64,000 nt of DNA. Origin: Halanaerobiaceae bacterium ANBcell28. Lineage in GTDB: Bacteria; Bacillota; Halanaerobiia; Halanaerobiales; DTU029. The position numbers were made by a program, and so were the translations under genes. The DNA lies in NCBI GenBank assembly GCA_037623315.1, contig JBBJJH010000009.1:62001-126000 (forward strand). The letters run 5' to 3'. Shown here one piece after another: positions 10,304 to 19,018 of this stretch. A model generated the notes under the pieces. That model did no database searches. It was not told the DNA's origin and saw only the letters and a program-made list of their open reading frames with translations. Every line of letters begins with the position of its first letter. The stretch's first letter is position 1.

Positions 10304-11656
10304 TCATATTATCTCTACAGAAAGTTCTAAAGAACTTTCTATTTTTTTATAACTCTCTCCTGTTAAATCATTTGAAAATATATCATACATTATACCTGGC
10401 AAGACAAGTAATTCATATTTTATATCACTTTCTTTAATAGCCTTTATTATATCCTGATTTACTAACAATCCTGCTGAAGCAATAGATCCTCCGAAATAAT
10501 TATTTTCTACAAGAATAAGATCAATCTTCTTCTTATAAAAGATATCACTATACTTCTTATCAAAATATTTAAGGAATGCATCAATTATCCCCTTGCCCAA
10601 AACTGAAGTGACTAAAGCAATTTTTTTTGCTTTTACATTAATTAATAAGGAACTAAGCCTCTCAATTGTTAGAAGATCAAGATCATAATCTACTATTATC
10701 CCTGAACGTTCTCCTGCTTTTTTCTTTAATTCTTTTTGATATATTTTGTCCTCTCTCAGAAATTCAATTTTTGGATTACTAGCCTTTAGTATTTTATTAA
10801 ATCCATCTACCCGAGTAATTGCATCTCTTCCATTTATTTTTTTGATTATATCCCCATTTTTAAAGCCATTTATAGCTGCAGGACTGTCTTTAATAATCCC
10901 TTTTATTCTGCAATGAAAATCCTTTATCAATGGTGGTTCCATTAAAACAGGTATTTCTAAATCATTAAAAGAATTCACTAGAGTATATAACTTTTGGTAA
11001 AGTTCATCTATTGTAAACTTCAAATTATCTTCTGAATATTTAGTGAAACCAGGCATAAAAACTCTAATAGTTTCTGGAGCATAACTCACCAACCTCACTA
11101 TAGCTTCTTCAAGAGCAAACCAATCTGTTACATGTGGCATGGCAACAATACTTCCTTGAAAAGATAATTTACTTTCCTTCAAAAGTTCTAATCCTAAAAA
11201 AACATTACTTGGTTTTTTGTCAGACATTAAAAAAACCCTTTCTTCAGGGTTAGAACAGTTAAGTGAAATATTCAATTCTAGAGGCATCATAGCCTCTAAA
11301 AAAGATATCATCTTTGTACTTAAATAACTTCCATTACTAGTAATTACGATTTTTTTTCTTGGAAATTGATCCCTAATCAATTTAATTATAAGATTAAATT
11401 GTGGATGAGTCATGGGATCCCCTTCTATTATCCTACTAGCAGACTCACCAATAATAACCGGTCCTTCTTCTGGAAGATATTCTATAAGTTCTTCTATTAG
11501 TTCCAAACTAAGATGACCAAAACTATATACATCAAGGCCTTTTGGATTGTTACGGTGACTGCAAAAAAGACAGGACATATTACAGACAGAGGTAAGAGGT
11601 AATATATTATCATTTTGAACAGTTTTAAGTAATAGGTATTTTTCTTTACTATCCAT
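10304..11656 (-). CDS. Radical SAM protein with PDZ and DUF512-like C-terminus
   Basis: This 450-residue protein starts with a radical SAM domain. The 4Fe-4S ligands are C25, C29 and C32 (CNMSCLFC), followed by ESASRIIEGDPMTHPQF and the strand KIVITSNGSYL. Near residues 245-295 there is a PDZ-like domain (GIIKDSPAAINGFKNGDIIKKINGRDAIT). The C-terminal 150 residues resemble the end of DUF512 proteins (NNYFGGSIASAGLLVNQDII). Standard DUF512 proteins carry the PDZ first and a degenerate radical SAM part after it, so the order here is unusual. The substrate is unknown. The stop lies 11 bases from no neighbour of the same function; tsaD is immediately upstream, so co-transcription with the tsa block is likely. 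Confidence 0.75.
   Translation of the reverse strand: MDSKEKYLLLKTVQNDNILPLTSVCNMSCLFCSHRNNPKGLDVYSFGHLSLELIEELIEYLPEEGPVIIGESASRIIEGDPMTHPQFNLIIKLIRDQFPRKKIVITSNGSYLSTKMISFLEAMMPLELNISLNCSNPEERVFLMSDKKPSNVFLGLELLKESKLSFQGSIVAMPHVTDWFALEEAIVRLVSYAPETIRVFMPGFTKYSEDNLKFTIDELYQKLYTLVNSFNDLEIPVLMEPPLIKDFHCRIKGIIKDSPAAINGFKNGDIIKKINGRDAITRVDGFNKILKASNPKIEFLREDKIYQKELKKKAGERSGIIVDYDLDLLTIERLSSLLINVKAKKIALVTSVLGKGIIDAFLKYFDKKYSDIFYKKKIDLILVENNYFGGSIASAGLLVNQDIIKAIKESDIKYELLVLPGIMYDIFSNDLTGESYKKIESSLELSVEII
10319..10348 (+). terminator. Plus-strand terminator inside the radical SAM gene
   Basis: AGAAAGTTC, loop TAAA, and GAACTTTCT form a perfect 9-bp hairpin (10319-10340) followed on the plus strand by ATTTTTTT. 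It is oriented to stop readthrough from the small membrane protein gene, although it sits in the last codons of the opposing gene. Confidence 0.7.
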
Positions 11657-11667
11657 CTTTTATCTCC

Positions 11668-12726
11668 TTAACTATCTAATTTCAAATTAGCTTTTGCATT
11701 CAATGTTAAGGGAGAAAAATCCCTTCTAAGATATTGATAATATGCTACCGCACCTATCATAGCAGCATTATCTGTACATAAATCTAATTCAGGTGTGTAG
11801 AGAGGTAAATTATACTTTTCCAAACTTTTCTTTATGTGATTGCGTAATGTTTTATTTGCAGCTACACCACCAGAAAGAATGACACTATTAACTTTACAAT
11901 TTTCTACTGCCTTTATAACTTTAGCACTTAGGATATCTATTACTGCCTGTTGAAAACTGGCAGCTACATCAGCTGTATCAAATTCTTCACCCCTTTGTTT
12001 TTTAGTATGAAGATAATTTATTACAGCTGTTTTAAGACCACTAAAACTAAAATTATATGTATCATCATTAATAAAAGGACGGGGAAAGTCTATAGCTTCA
12101 GGATTACCCTTTTTGCTTATCTTTTCTATTGCTGGACCTCCTGGATAACCAATACCCAATACCCGAGCTGTCTTATCATAAGCTTCTCCAGCAGCATCGT
12201 CCTTTGTTCTACCTAAAATCTTATATCCACCCAATTCCTCAAAATATAATAAGTCTGTATGACCACCAGAAATAGTTAAACATACTACTGGTGCCTCTAT
12301 TTCTTTATTAGAAATAAAATTTGCATAAATATGTCCTGCTATATGATTAACTCCAATAAAGGGCACATCCAATATAAAAGCCAGAGCCTTAGCTGCAGAT
12401 AATCCTACTAATAATCCCCCCACTAAACCAGGTCCATATGTTGCTGCTACAGCATCTATATCAGAAAATTTTATTCCTGCTTCAAGAAGTGCCTCTTCTA
12501 TAACTGGATTAATTAATTCAAGATGCTTTCGAGAGGCTATTTCTGGGACTACACCACCATATTTTCTATGTAAATCTATCTGTGATGCTACTACATTAGA
12601 CATAGGATAAAGTCCGTTTTTAACTACAGAAGCGGCTGTTTCATCACAAGATGTCTCAATAGCAAGGATTAAGACGTCTTCATTTTTATTTTTTATTATT
12701 GATTTATCTTTATTTTGATTATTCAC
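11668..12726 (-). CDS. tsaD: tRNA N6-threonylcarbamoyladenosine transferase TsaD
   Basis: This 352-residue protein is the catalytic subunit for t6A at position 37 of ANN-decoding tRNAs. It transfers threonylcarbamoyl from threonylcarbamoyl-AMP. The ASKHA fold motifs are clear: LAIETSCDETAASVV near residues 21-35, the metal-binding histidines in INHIAGHIYAN near 110-120, and VILSGGVAANK near 272. The first 18 residues are a charged extension not found in most orthologues. It is the last tsa gene of the block. Confidence 0.97.
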   Translation of the reverse strand: MNNQNKDKSIIKNKNEDVLILAIETSCDETAASVVKNGLYPMSNVVASQIDLHRKYGGVVPEIASRKHLELINPVIEEALLEAGIKFSDIDAVAATYGPGLVGGLLVGLSAAKALAFILDVPFIGVNHIAGHIYANFISNKEIEAPVVCLTISGGHTDLLYFEELGGYKILGRTKDDAAGEAYDKTARVLGIGYPGGPAIEKISKKGNPEAIDFPRPFINDDTYNFSFSGLKTAVINYLHTKKQRGEEFDTADVAASFQQAVIDILSAKVIKAVENCKVNSVILSGGVAANKTLRNHIKKSLEKYNLPLYTPELDLCTDNAAMIGAVAYYQYLRRDFSPLTLNAKANLKLDS

Positions 12727-12755
12727 TTAAAAAACTCCTAGCTAATTTAAATCTT

Positions 12756-13217
12756 TTAAAAAGTATTTTCCAATTGATAATTCTTCCACATAATCAATGC
12801 ATCTTCATTATTATTAGAATAATATTTAGGTCTAGTACCAACAGATATAAAACCCTTTTTCTTATATAATTTAATAGCTGCTATATTAGAAACCCTAACT
12901 TCTAGTGTAGCTTTTTCACATTTTTCTTCTTTTGAGAAGTCTATCAAGGAATCAATTAGTCTTTGTGCTAGTCCAAGCTTTCTATACCTTTTATCTACTG
13001 CCAAGTTTGTAATATGTAATTCATCAGTAACAATCCAGGCACCTATATATCCAGCTATTTTTCCTTCAACTTCCATGACGAAATAAACAGCATAAGTATT
13101 TTCAAGAATCTCACGCTGAAATGAACTTTGAGACCATGGGTCTGAAAAAGCCTCTCTCTCAATTCGCATAACTTCGGGTAAATGAGATAAATTCATTTTT
13201 AAAATATTAGTTTCCAT
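12756..13217 (-). CDS. rimI: Ribosomal protein S18 alanine N-acetyltransferase-like (RimI)
   Basis: This 153-residue GNAT-family acetyltransferase fits RimI, which acetylates the N-terminal alanine of S18. The acetyl-CoA loop is RYRKLGLAQRLI, and the C-terminal SNIAAIKLYKKKGF motif is typical. I start it at ATG 13217, which lies inside the end of tsaB with GGTGAGGGTA just before it, so the genes are translationally coupled. The frame to 13235 is an extension into tsaB. rimI between tsaB and tsaD is a common bacterial order. Confidence 0.93.
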   Translation of the reverse strand: METNILKMNLSHLPEVMRIEREAFSDPWSQSSFQREILENTYAVYFVMEVEGKIAGYIGAWIVTDELHITNLAVDKRYRKLGLAQRLIDSLIDFSKEEKCEKATLEVRVSNIAAIKLYKKKGFISVGTRPKYYSNNNEDALIMWKNYQLENTF

Positions 13218-13938
13218 TACCCTCACCTGTACCATATTTTTTCAACCAATTTATTTCTGCTTGAGGCTTTTTCAAATAATTTGCATTTACTTGCAAATAA
13301 TTTTCTGCCTTAGCGTTATTTAAATAATAATATCCTAGTTCTGCAATTACCCCACCTCGAGGTACACTTATACTATCACTTGCTATATTGATATGAAGAT
13401 CTGAATCCTCAAAATATTGTCCATATTTTTTAGCTCCACCACCTACGAGATTATAAGTAGACTCAGAATCTAAATTTAATAATTTCTCTATAAGTTTTTC
13501 TACCTCTATTGCAGTATCTTTTTCCAATTTTTGTTCTTGAATATCCTGATCCCACTTACTATAAATACTAGTATATACCCGCTCTCTTTTTGCATCAATA
13601 AGAGGTACTATATAAGTCTCACTAAAGTTAAGATTATAAGCTAGAACATCAAGAGAAGACAAAGACACAAGAGGTATTTCTAATACCTGTGCAAATGTTT
13701 TGGCAGTACTAAGACCAATTCTCAAGCCAGTAAAAGAACCTGGGCCAGATACTACAGCTATTGCAGATAATTCTTTGCTACTTCTTGCACTTTGTTTTAA
13801 TATAAATTCAATATTACTTATTAATTCTTCGCTATGACGATGAAATAGTCTAATATTTGCTTCGGCAACTAAGCCGTTTTCATCAAAAAGCCCTATCGCT
13901 CCAAGACTTGAGCTAGTATCAATTCCTAAAATCAACAT
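13207..13938 (-). CDS. tsaB: tRNA threonylcarbamoyladenosine biosynthesis protein TsaB
   Basis: This 243-residue ASKHA-fold protein is the partner of TsaD and TsaE in t6A synthesis. It begins LILGIDTSSSLGAIGLF and carries VVSGPGSFTGLRIGLSTAK near residues 64-82. It lacks the metal-binding histidines of TsaD, as expected. Both ends overlap neighbours: its start lies inside tsaE and its end overlaps rimI, indicating tight coupling. Confidence 0.96.
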   Translation of the reverse strand: MLILGIDTSSSLGAIGLFDENGLVAEANIRLFHRHSEELISNIEFILKQSARSSKELSAIAVVSGPGSFTGLRIGLSTAKTFAQVLEIPLVSLSSLDVLAYNLNFSETYIVPLIDAKRERVYTSIYSKWDQDIQEQKLEKDTAIEVEKLIEKLLNLDSESTYNLVGGGAKKYGQYFEDSDLHINIASDSISVPRGGVIAELGYYYLNNAKAENYLQVNANYLKKPQAEINWLKKYGTGEGNGN

Positions 13939-14404
13939 ATTTTTCTAACCTCTCAATTAATTTCTCAGTTTTTGCCCCTTCTCCTTCAATACTTATTTCC
14001 CTGTTATCATTATCTGCTACTTCAAACTTAATATAAACAAACTCAGGAGGGATAAGGTCATAAGCTAAATCAGGCCATTCTATAATAACAACAGCAGCAC
14101 TGTCAAAACATTCTTCTAGTCCAAGGTCATATAAGTCTTCCTCATGTTCAAGGCGATATAAGTCAATATGATAAACAGTTAAATCCCCTTCGTACTCATT
14201 AATTAGATTATAAGTAGGGCTTGTTACATCCTCATCAACACCTAACCCATTACAGATGCCTTGAGTTAAAACTGTCTTACCAGCACCTAATTGTCCTGAT
14301 AGTAAAACTACTTGATCTGGTTCTAAAAGCTCACCAATAGTTTCACCTAATCTTAATGTTTCTTCTTCAGACTTACTTTCGATATAGTAAATTTCTTCAG
14401 ACAT
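13919..14404 (-). CDS. tsaE: tRNA threonylcarbamoyladenosine biosynthesis ATPase TsaE
   Basis: This protein of about 161 residues is the P-loop ATPase of the TsaBDE complex. The Walker A motif GQLGAGKTVLTQG is near residues 38-50, and TSPTYNLINEY and HIDLYRL are family signatures. The start is ATG 14404 or 14407, both just after GAGGTGAGT; the longer frame begins with the GTG inside that site. It is the first gene of the tsaE-tsaB-rimI-tsaD block. Confidence 0.95.
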   Translation of the reverse strand: MSEEIYYIESKSEEETLRLGETIGELLEPDQVVLLSGQLGAGKTVLTQGICNGLGVDEDVTSPTYNLINEYEGDLTVYHIDLYRLEHEEDLYDLGLEECFDSAAVVIIEWPDLAYDLIPPEFVYIKFEVADNDNREISIEGEGAKTEKLIERLEKYVDFRN

Positions 14405-14514
14405 CATACTCACCTCAATTTATATTATATCTTTTTTTAATTAGAATAAAATTGACATTCGTCTTTAATATATTTTATAAGAAAATATAATATTTATCAC
14501 TAAAATTAAATATC

Positions 14515-15210
14515 TTAAATCGATACTTTGAATAAACAATTTAAACCTTCTTGATAAGGCTCCGCCTTTAAGATAAAATTAAAACGATTAAAATCCAAAC
14601 AGAGTTGAAAATCTGCCTCTGGTGCCCAATTCCTATTTTTAGGGTCAAAAAACCTTTTCCCACTACTTGCTTTTAAATCAGCTATAATACTATCCTTAGC
14701 TAGATTATTATTATTATCTAAGAAAGAAACTATATACTTAGCACATAAAAGATCTTCTCTGGCTATATCCAAATTATCATTACCCATACAGACTAATGAT
14801 AAATTCTTAGGTTTTTTAACTCTTATATAATTTGCAATAGCCTGAGCATTAACAAAGCTACCTGTAATAATCTCATCAGCATTCCTAGCATTAGCAATAC
14901 CCTGAGTACCATTAGTACTAGTATGTATAACTGTTTTACCCTTAAAGTTAATATCCTTTATAAGATATGGTGAATTGCCATAGTCAAAAGCTTTTAATTT
15001 CTTTCCATCTCGTTCGCCCATAAGAACCCAATCTGAATTTTCTTTTTTTAGTTGATATGCTGTCTCTAATTTTCCTACAGGGATAACTTTTTCAACACCA
15101 TTTGCAAAAAGATAAACTGCTGTTGAGAAAGCACGAAAAACATCAATTACAACCGTCAAACCACGTGCTTCTTTGGCTCCATCAATTAAGTGTAATATTT
15201 TATATTTCAT
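14515..15210 (-). CDS. ComB-family 2-phosphosulfolactate phosphatase-like protein
   Basis: This 231-residue protein matches the ComB family, Mg-dependent phosphatases of archaeal coenzyme M synthesis. Family motifs include VVIDVFRAFSTAVYLFANG near residues 20-38, GERDGKKLKAFDYGNSP near 68-84, and TVIHTSTNGTQGI near 92-104. Many bacteria that do not make coenzyme M carry a homologue, so the physiological substrate here is uncertain. The gap to the t6A block is about 100 bases. The tandem repeat at 15235 lies immediately upstream. Confidence 0.85.
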   Translation of the reverse strand: MKYKILHLIDGAKEARGLTVVIDVFRAFSTAVYLFANGVEKVIPVGKLETAYQLKKENSDWVLMGERDGKKLKAFDYGNSPYLIKDINFKGKTVIHTSTNGTQGIANARNADEIITGSFVNAQAIANYIRVKKPKNLSLVCMGNDNLDIAREDLLCAKYIVSFLDNNNNLAKDSIIADLKASSGKRFFDPKNRNWAPEADFQLCLDFNRFNFILKAEPYQEGLNCLFKVSI

Positions 15211-15234
15211 CTGTCAACTCCTAATTTCTAAGTT

Positions 15235-15332
15235 AACTTATAGACTTCAAAGTTTAGACTTCAACTTATAGAGTTCAACTTATAGGCTTCAAAGTTTAGA
15301 CTTCTATTTTTAGGCTTCAGCTTTTAGCGTAT
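15235..15332. repeat. 14-bp tandem repeat, seven units
   Basis: Seven head-to-tail 14-base units run from 15235 to 15332. Units 1-5 are AACTTATAGACTTC, AAAGTTTAGACTTC, AACTTATAGAGTTC, AACTTATAGGCTTC and AAAGTTTAGACTTC; units 6-7 are diverged (TATTTTTAGGCTTC, AGCTTTTAGCGTAT). Units 1-2 and 4-5 also form a 28-base copy with one mismatch. The last units contain the stop and final codons of the ACT-domain gene. The period is not a multiple of three. Confidence 0.9.
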
Positions 15333-15705
15333 ATGCCTTACTTAAAATAACTTTTGCTTCAGATAAACTCGTTTCCTTTATAAGTATATAATCTGTATTA
15401 AATGTTGACATTACAAAAACGCTTATACCTGCATCTGCCAACAACGTAGTAATTGACGATATAATACCTACTAAAGAAAAGTCTAATTTTCCTTCAATTT
15501 TAATTGCACGCCAGCCCTTCTCACTTTCTATACCACTTGGTACAGAACTTTCTACTGAAATAATAGACATTTCATCTTCTGTTCTAGTAATAGAATAAAA
15601 ATCTCTGCTCTTTAAGACCCATAAAGGAATCGGCATATTACTACTAATCTTAGATATAGCTAATTTCTCCCCCATAAGTTTTAAAGATAAATCATGCATT
15701 TTCAT
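15310..15705 (-). CDS. ACT-domain protein
   Basis: This 131-residue protein fits the small tandem-ACT family also called CASTOR/ACT_7. The middle (SGIESEKGWRAIKIEGKLDFSLVGIISSITTLLADAGISVFVMSTFNTDYILIK as one block from about residue 57 to 110) is a clear ACT fold of the amino-acid-sensing type. Members probably bind an amino acid, but the ligand is unknown. The last codons (LKAEA) and the stop lie inside the 14-bp tandem repeat, so its C-terminus may have been changed by repeat expansion. The ATG at 15705 has the weak site AAGGGGGAA. Confidence 0.8.
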   Translation of the reverse strand: MKMHDLSLKLMGEKLAISKISSNMPIPLWVLKSRDFYSITRTEDEMSIISVESSVPSGIESEKGWRAIKIEGKLDFSLVGIISSITTLLADAGISVFVMSTFNTDYILIKETSLSEAKVILSKAYTLKAEA

Positions 15706-15727
15706 AAAAATTCCCCCTTAAGTAAGT

Positions 15728-16849
15728 TTAGTATTTAAGTAATCGGGAATACTTCTGCCATGAAAAAAGCTGAATTGGTATTGATAGTGATATAAATTTG
15801 TCCTTATGCCATTTTTTGTAATGTTCTTGAATTCCCGGACGTGCATTCGCAATACAAGCTTCTGGTTCTGGATGAATCAAAATAATTTTCTTGGTTTTAG
15901 AACTATACATCCAATCAATCAACCAAGTATTTATACCTAAATCATTGAAACTATAACCAGATATAAAAATAGTCTCTGTAAGATCCAATAATCTATAAAA
16001 ACTGTAATGTAAATCTACATAAATACTTCTATTATATTCAAGTATTTTATTAAATCGTCCTGCTAATATCATTGGCTTGGGTTGTACTATATGAGAAGAT
16101 ATTTCTTTTTTATTAGATATGTCTATACCTGTATTAGCAAAAAAATAACTATAATCATTCTCGAAACTTTTACGACATCTATACCAATTAACAGAACCAT
16201 GTATTTTTAACAATTTTATTTTCTCGCTAGCTTTAATAAAGTCTCCTTGCCAAACTCTTATAGAACTACCCTTATTTTTAATAAAACCATCATAAAAAGA
16301 TATCTTTTCCTGATAAAAATATTTTTCTAGCAATAAATCATAATTTAAAGTAAAAATATTAAGTGATGAAATTCTATTATCATTATTGATTTCTTCTAAA
16401 AATTTAAAATAATCAATTTTAAGCTCATTTTTATTAAGACTTTTTGATATTACAGCGTTCATGAAATTAATTGTCTTTTCTGCTAATCTCGATATTTCCA
16501 TTCTCAATTCATTTTTATTAGAAAGTATTTTAAAATATTTTATTTGAACTAAGTCATCAATAATATCATCAATAAAACTAAGCACAACAGGATTATCATA
16601 CTCCTGCCAGTAGCCTTTTAACTGTGAACATATATAATAAAGATCCTCAAAATTAAAACTTTCTTTTCCATCAGAAGACTGTAATTTTTTATAAACAGTT
16701 TTTATAAAGGGAATAAGTCTTTTAGATTCATATCCCTCTAAGCCTAGAGCTTGTCCATTTATTACTTTATTACTAATCTTTTTTGTAGATGGCAAACCAG
16801 CAGGTACAGAAATGCCTGCGCCAAATAGAAATGAAATATGTTTTGACAT
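15728..16849 (-). CDS. SIR2-like domain protein
   Basis: This 373-residue protein has an N-terminal SIR2-like (SIR2_2) fold. It shows the NAD-binding loop FGAGISVPAGLP near residues 9-20, TLNYDLLLEKYF near 167-178, and the probable catalytic histidine in KIHGSVNWY near 215-223. The C-terminal FISGYSFNDLGINTWL strand matches the end of the Rossmann fold. Proteins of this group act as NAD-depleting effectors in several anti-phage systems, while others have no known role. There is no visible partner gene. The ATG at 16849 follows AGGTGAG. It could be a single-gene defence system, but nothing here proves it. Confidence 0.8.
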   Translation of the reverse strand: MSKHISFLFGAGISVPAGLPSTKKISNKVINGQALGLEGYESKRLIPFIKTVYKKLQSSDGKESFNFEDLYYICSQLKGYWQEYDNPVVLSFIDDIIDDLVQIKYFKILSNKNELRMEISRLAEKTINFMNAVISKSLNKNELKIDYFKFLEEINNDNRISSLNIFTLNYDLLLEKYFYQEKISFYDGFIKNKGSSIRVWQGDFIKASEKIKLLKIHGSVNWYRCRKSFENDYSYFFANTGIDISNKKEISSHIVQPKPMILAGRFNKILEYNRSIYVDLHYSFYRLLDLTETIFISGYSFNDLGINTWLIDWMYSSKTKKIILIHPEPEACIANARPGIQEHYKKWHKDKFISLSIPIQLFSWQKYSRLLKY

Positions 16850-16984
16850 TTATTCTCACCTAAATATATTTTCACTTTTAATATTTATATTTCATTGTTA
16901 GGCTATATATATTCTCGTTAAATTATGTATTATGTATAGGATTATTTATATTTTAAATATAAACAGAGAATTTTATTAATTATA

Positions 16985-17278
16985 TTATAAAAATGGTATC
17001 TTAAAAAACATATTATATAAGGCGCCAAAATAAGTGCTTTCTTCACCGTGTTCACGAACAGTAAATATACTAAAAAATATGTAATCCTCCCTATTTGTAA
17101 GCATTCTTAACATAGGCGAAGCAACTATATCACCTAATATTTTTTCCAATTCAGTATCTGCGTCCTCTTTCATTTGAGTTATCGCCCAGTTAACAAAGTG
17201 TTCTTCATCTGGATTTGTTAAGATCAATAAAATAGCCAGCAATAAAAGTATTATTATTATATTACTAACTCTTTTCAC
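16985..17278 (-). CDS. Small exported protein, DUF4359-like
   Basis: This 97-residue protein begins with one transmembrane or signal-anchor helix (IIIILLLLAILLILTNP). A short extracytoplasmic domain follows, with NWAITQMKEDAD, REDYIFFSIFTV and a conserved-looking YFGALYNMFF end. The NPDEEHFVNWA segment and the overall layout resemble DUF4359, a family without known function. The ATG follows a GGGGGG-rich site. It stands alone, divergent from the gene at 17565. Confidence 0.6.
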   Translation of the reverse strand: MKRVSNIIIILLLLAILLILTNPDEEHFVNWAITQMKEDADTELEKILGDIVASPMLRMLTNREDYIFFSIFTVREHGEESTYFGALYNMFFKIPFL

Positions 17279-17564
17279 CTATCTCCCCCCCTATTCCTTA
17301 TTCAAAGCCACAATTTTAAAAGCTAATTATTATATTAATCAATGTAATAACATCTTATAGATATTTTAGCTTAGTACTATAATATTAATTTAGCAATTAT
17401 ATATTAATAAGAGCTTATAATTTTACTTCTCTAAGATATTTCATAATTAACTTTTCTTTTATAATTATATCTATACCTTGAAATCATAAGGATGCACTAG
17501 AGAGCGTTTACTTCTCTTTTATATTGATTAATCTAATCCCAAAAATGGAGGTGTTAGAAAAATC
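17279..17564. other. Divergent intergenic region
   Basis: These 286 bases separate two divergent small genes. Apart from the two Shine-Dalgarno sites I see no clear consensus promoter, hairpin or small gene. Confidence 0.4.
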
Positions 17565-18116
17565 ATGAATAAAAAACTTTACTCTATTTTTATGGGCATC
17601 ACCTTTATACTATGCCTAATATTGGGAGTTTTCCTTAGTAAATATTTTATTTGGAATTCTTCAAAAGAAATATACTATCAAAATGAAAGTTACTCTGAAA
17701 CAATACAAATTCTAAACGATTTGGATATCCCATTACCAATACCATCTGCCATAAGTTACGAAAAAAATAATATTAGATTAGATTTAGAAAAAGTTGCAGT
17801 CAATAAGTTTTTTATAGTCTATTCTGTTATATATGGCAATCAAAGTCACACAGCTTATCATCTTTATTTAACTAATCTAAATAAAGAGAGTATAGACAAA
17901 AGTGAAATACAAGAAGTATATCTAAAAACAAAAGATGATGAAATAATTAAACCAGTCGCTCAAAGACTTACTATAAGAGACTTTCCAGAAGATATTCCTT
18001 TAGGATGGAAAGTTCAAATAATTGCTAAACTTCCCTATCAAACAGAAAAATCAGCTCATAAACTTATTTTAATTTATAATAATCAAGAGTATATTCTAAG
18101 TAATATCTATTATTAA
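17565..18116 (+). CDS. Membrane-anchored protein, unknown
   Basis: I do not recognise this 183-residue protein. It has an N-terminal signal-anchor (residues 5-27) and a soluble, beta-rich outer domain ending NNQEYILSNIYY. There are no cysteine or metal motifs. The ATG follows TGGAGGTG. It is a single gene and converges on the rhomboid-like gene. Confidence 0.65.
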   Translation: MNKKLYSIFMGITFILCLILGVFLSKYFIWNSSKEIYYQNESYSETIQILNDLDIPLPIPSAISYEKNNIRLDLEKVAVNKFFIVYSVIYGNQSHTAYHLYLTNLNKESIDKSEIQEVYLKTKDDEIIKPVAQRLTIRDFPEDIPLGWKVQIIAKLPYQTEKSAHKLILIYNNQEYILSNIYY

Positions 18117-18187
18117 CTGAACTTTTGGAGTCCAATTATTATTAAACTAGTAAAAGTAATAACGCATGCTATGAATTTCCTTATCAT

Positions 18188-18979
18188 TTATAAATGATCA
18201 TGATTTTTTAGATGGTCCCTACAATATTCATGGGTTCCTGTACATTTAGAACAATATCGAAAGTCCATTTGGGGATCATCTTTTTCTGTTATACCACAAA
18301 CAGTACATTTATGCATCGCTTGCTTTCTGCTATTTTTTCCAGATTCTTTATAAAATCTATTTTGATTTTGCCTAGCCCTTTGTTTTAACTTTATATCACG
18401 CCATATATCCTTAGCAAAGAAAAGAAAATAATTACTTAATGCCACAATAACTGTTATTCGCGCTGGTACTGTCCCTATTAAAATAATTAGGGTAAAAATA
18501 GACCAAATTATCCATGCCAAATATTTTATCTTTATTGGTATAATAAAAAATAAATATACTTGAAAACTAGGATATAATTTAGCAAAAGCTAAAAATAAGG
18601 TCAAATTTAAATAGAATGATGTCGCTGTACCTCTGGTATAAAAAGCAACAATTGTAGTAGCAATTATACCTATAAAATAATAGACATTGAATTTAAAGCT
18701 ACCCCAGGTGTTTTCTAGAGTAGTTCCAATAATATAATAAAAATAAAAAACAAAAAATGCAAAAATCAAATTAAAGCTAGGGGGAATAAAAATATATGTT
18801 AGCAAACGCCATACTTCTCCCTGCAAAACCAGATCGGGTATTAATACCACTTGCATAAGAAAACTACGATCAAAAGATACTAGTAAAAATACTATACTAT
18901 TTAAGAAAACTATATATAACATTAAATTTTTGATGGCCAAATGACCAAATCTTCTTTCAAGTTTATTCAACCACTTCAT
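18188..18979 (-). CDS. Rhomboid-like membrane protein with C-terminal zinc-binding tail
   Basis: This 263-residue protein has about six hydrophobic helices typical of the rhomboid fold, including GEVWRLLTYIFIPP and NTWGSFKFNVYYFIGIIATTI, which match the region after loop 1 of rhomboid proteases. I cannot find the catalytic GxSG serine; the corresponding position reads RGTATSFYLNLTL. The C-terminus after residue 215 carries HKC-x2-C, YC-x2-C and H/C residues (HEYCRDHLKNHDH), a probable zinc site. This combination is common among Bacillota proteins annotated as rhomboid family. It may be an inactive rhomboid with a scaffold role. Confidence 0.7.
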   Translation of the reverse strand: MKWLNKLERRFGHLAIKNLMLYIVFLNSIVFLLVSFDRSFLMQVVLIPDLVLQGEVWRLLTYIFIPPSFNLIFAFFVFYFYYIIGTTLENTWGSFKFNVYYFIGIIATTIVAFYTRGTATSFYLNLTLFLAFAKLYPSFQVYLFFIIPIKIKYLAWIIWSIFTLIILIGTVPARITVIVALSNYFLFFAKDIWRDIKLKQRARQNQNRFYKESGKNSRKQAMHKCTVCGITEKDDPQMDFRYCSKCTGTHEYCRDHLKNHDHL

Positions 18980-19018
18980 TTAAAAACACCTCTAATGGTA
19001 AATTTATACTATGCCATC

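Noticed and set aside
15235-15332. 14-bp tandem repeat as a CRISPR array
   Set aside because: The units are contiguous with no spacers and no cas gene is present.
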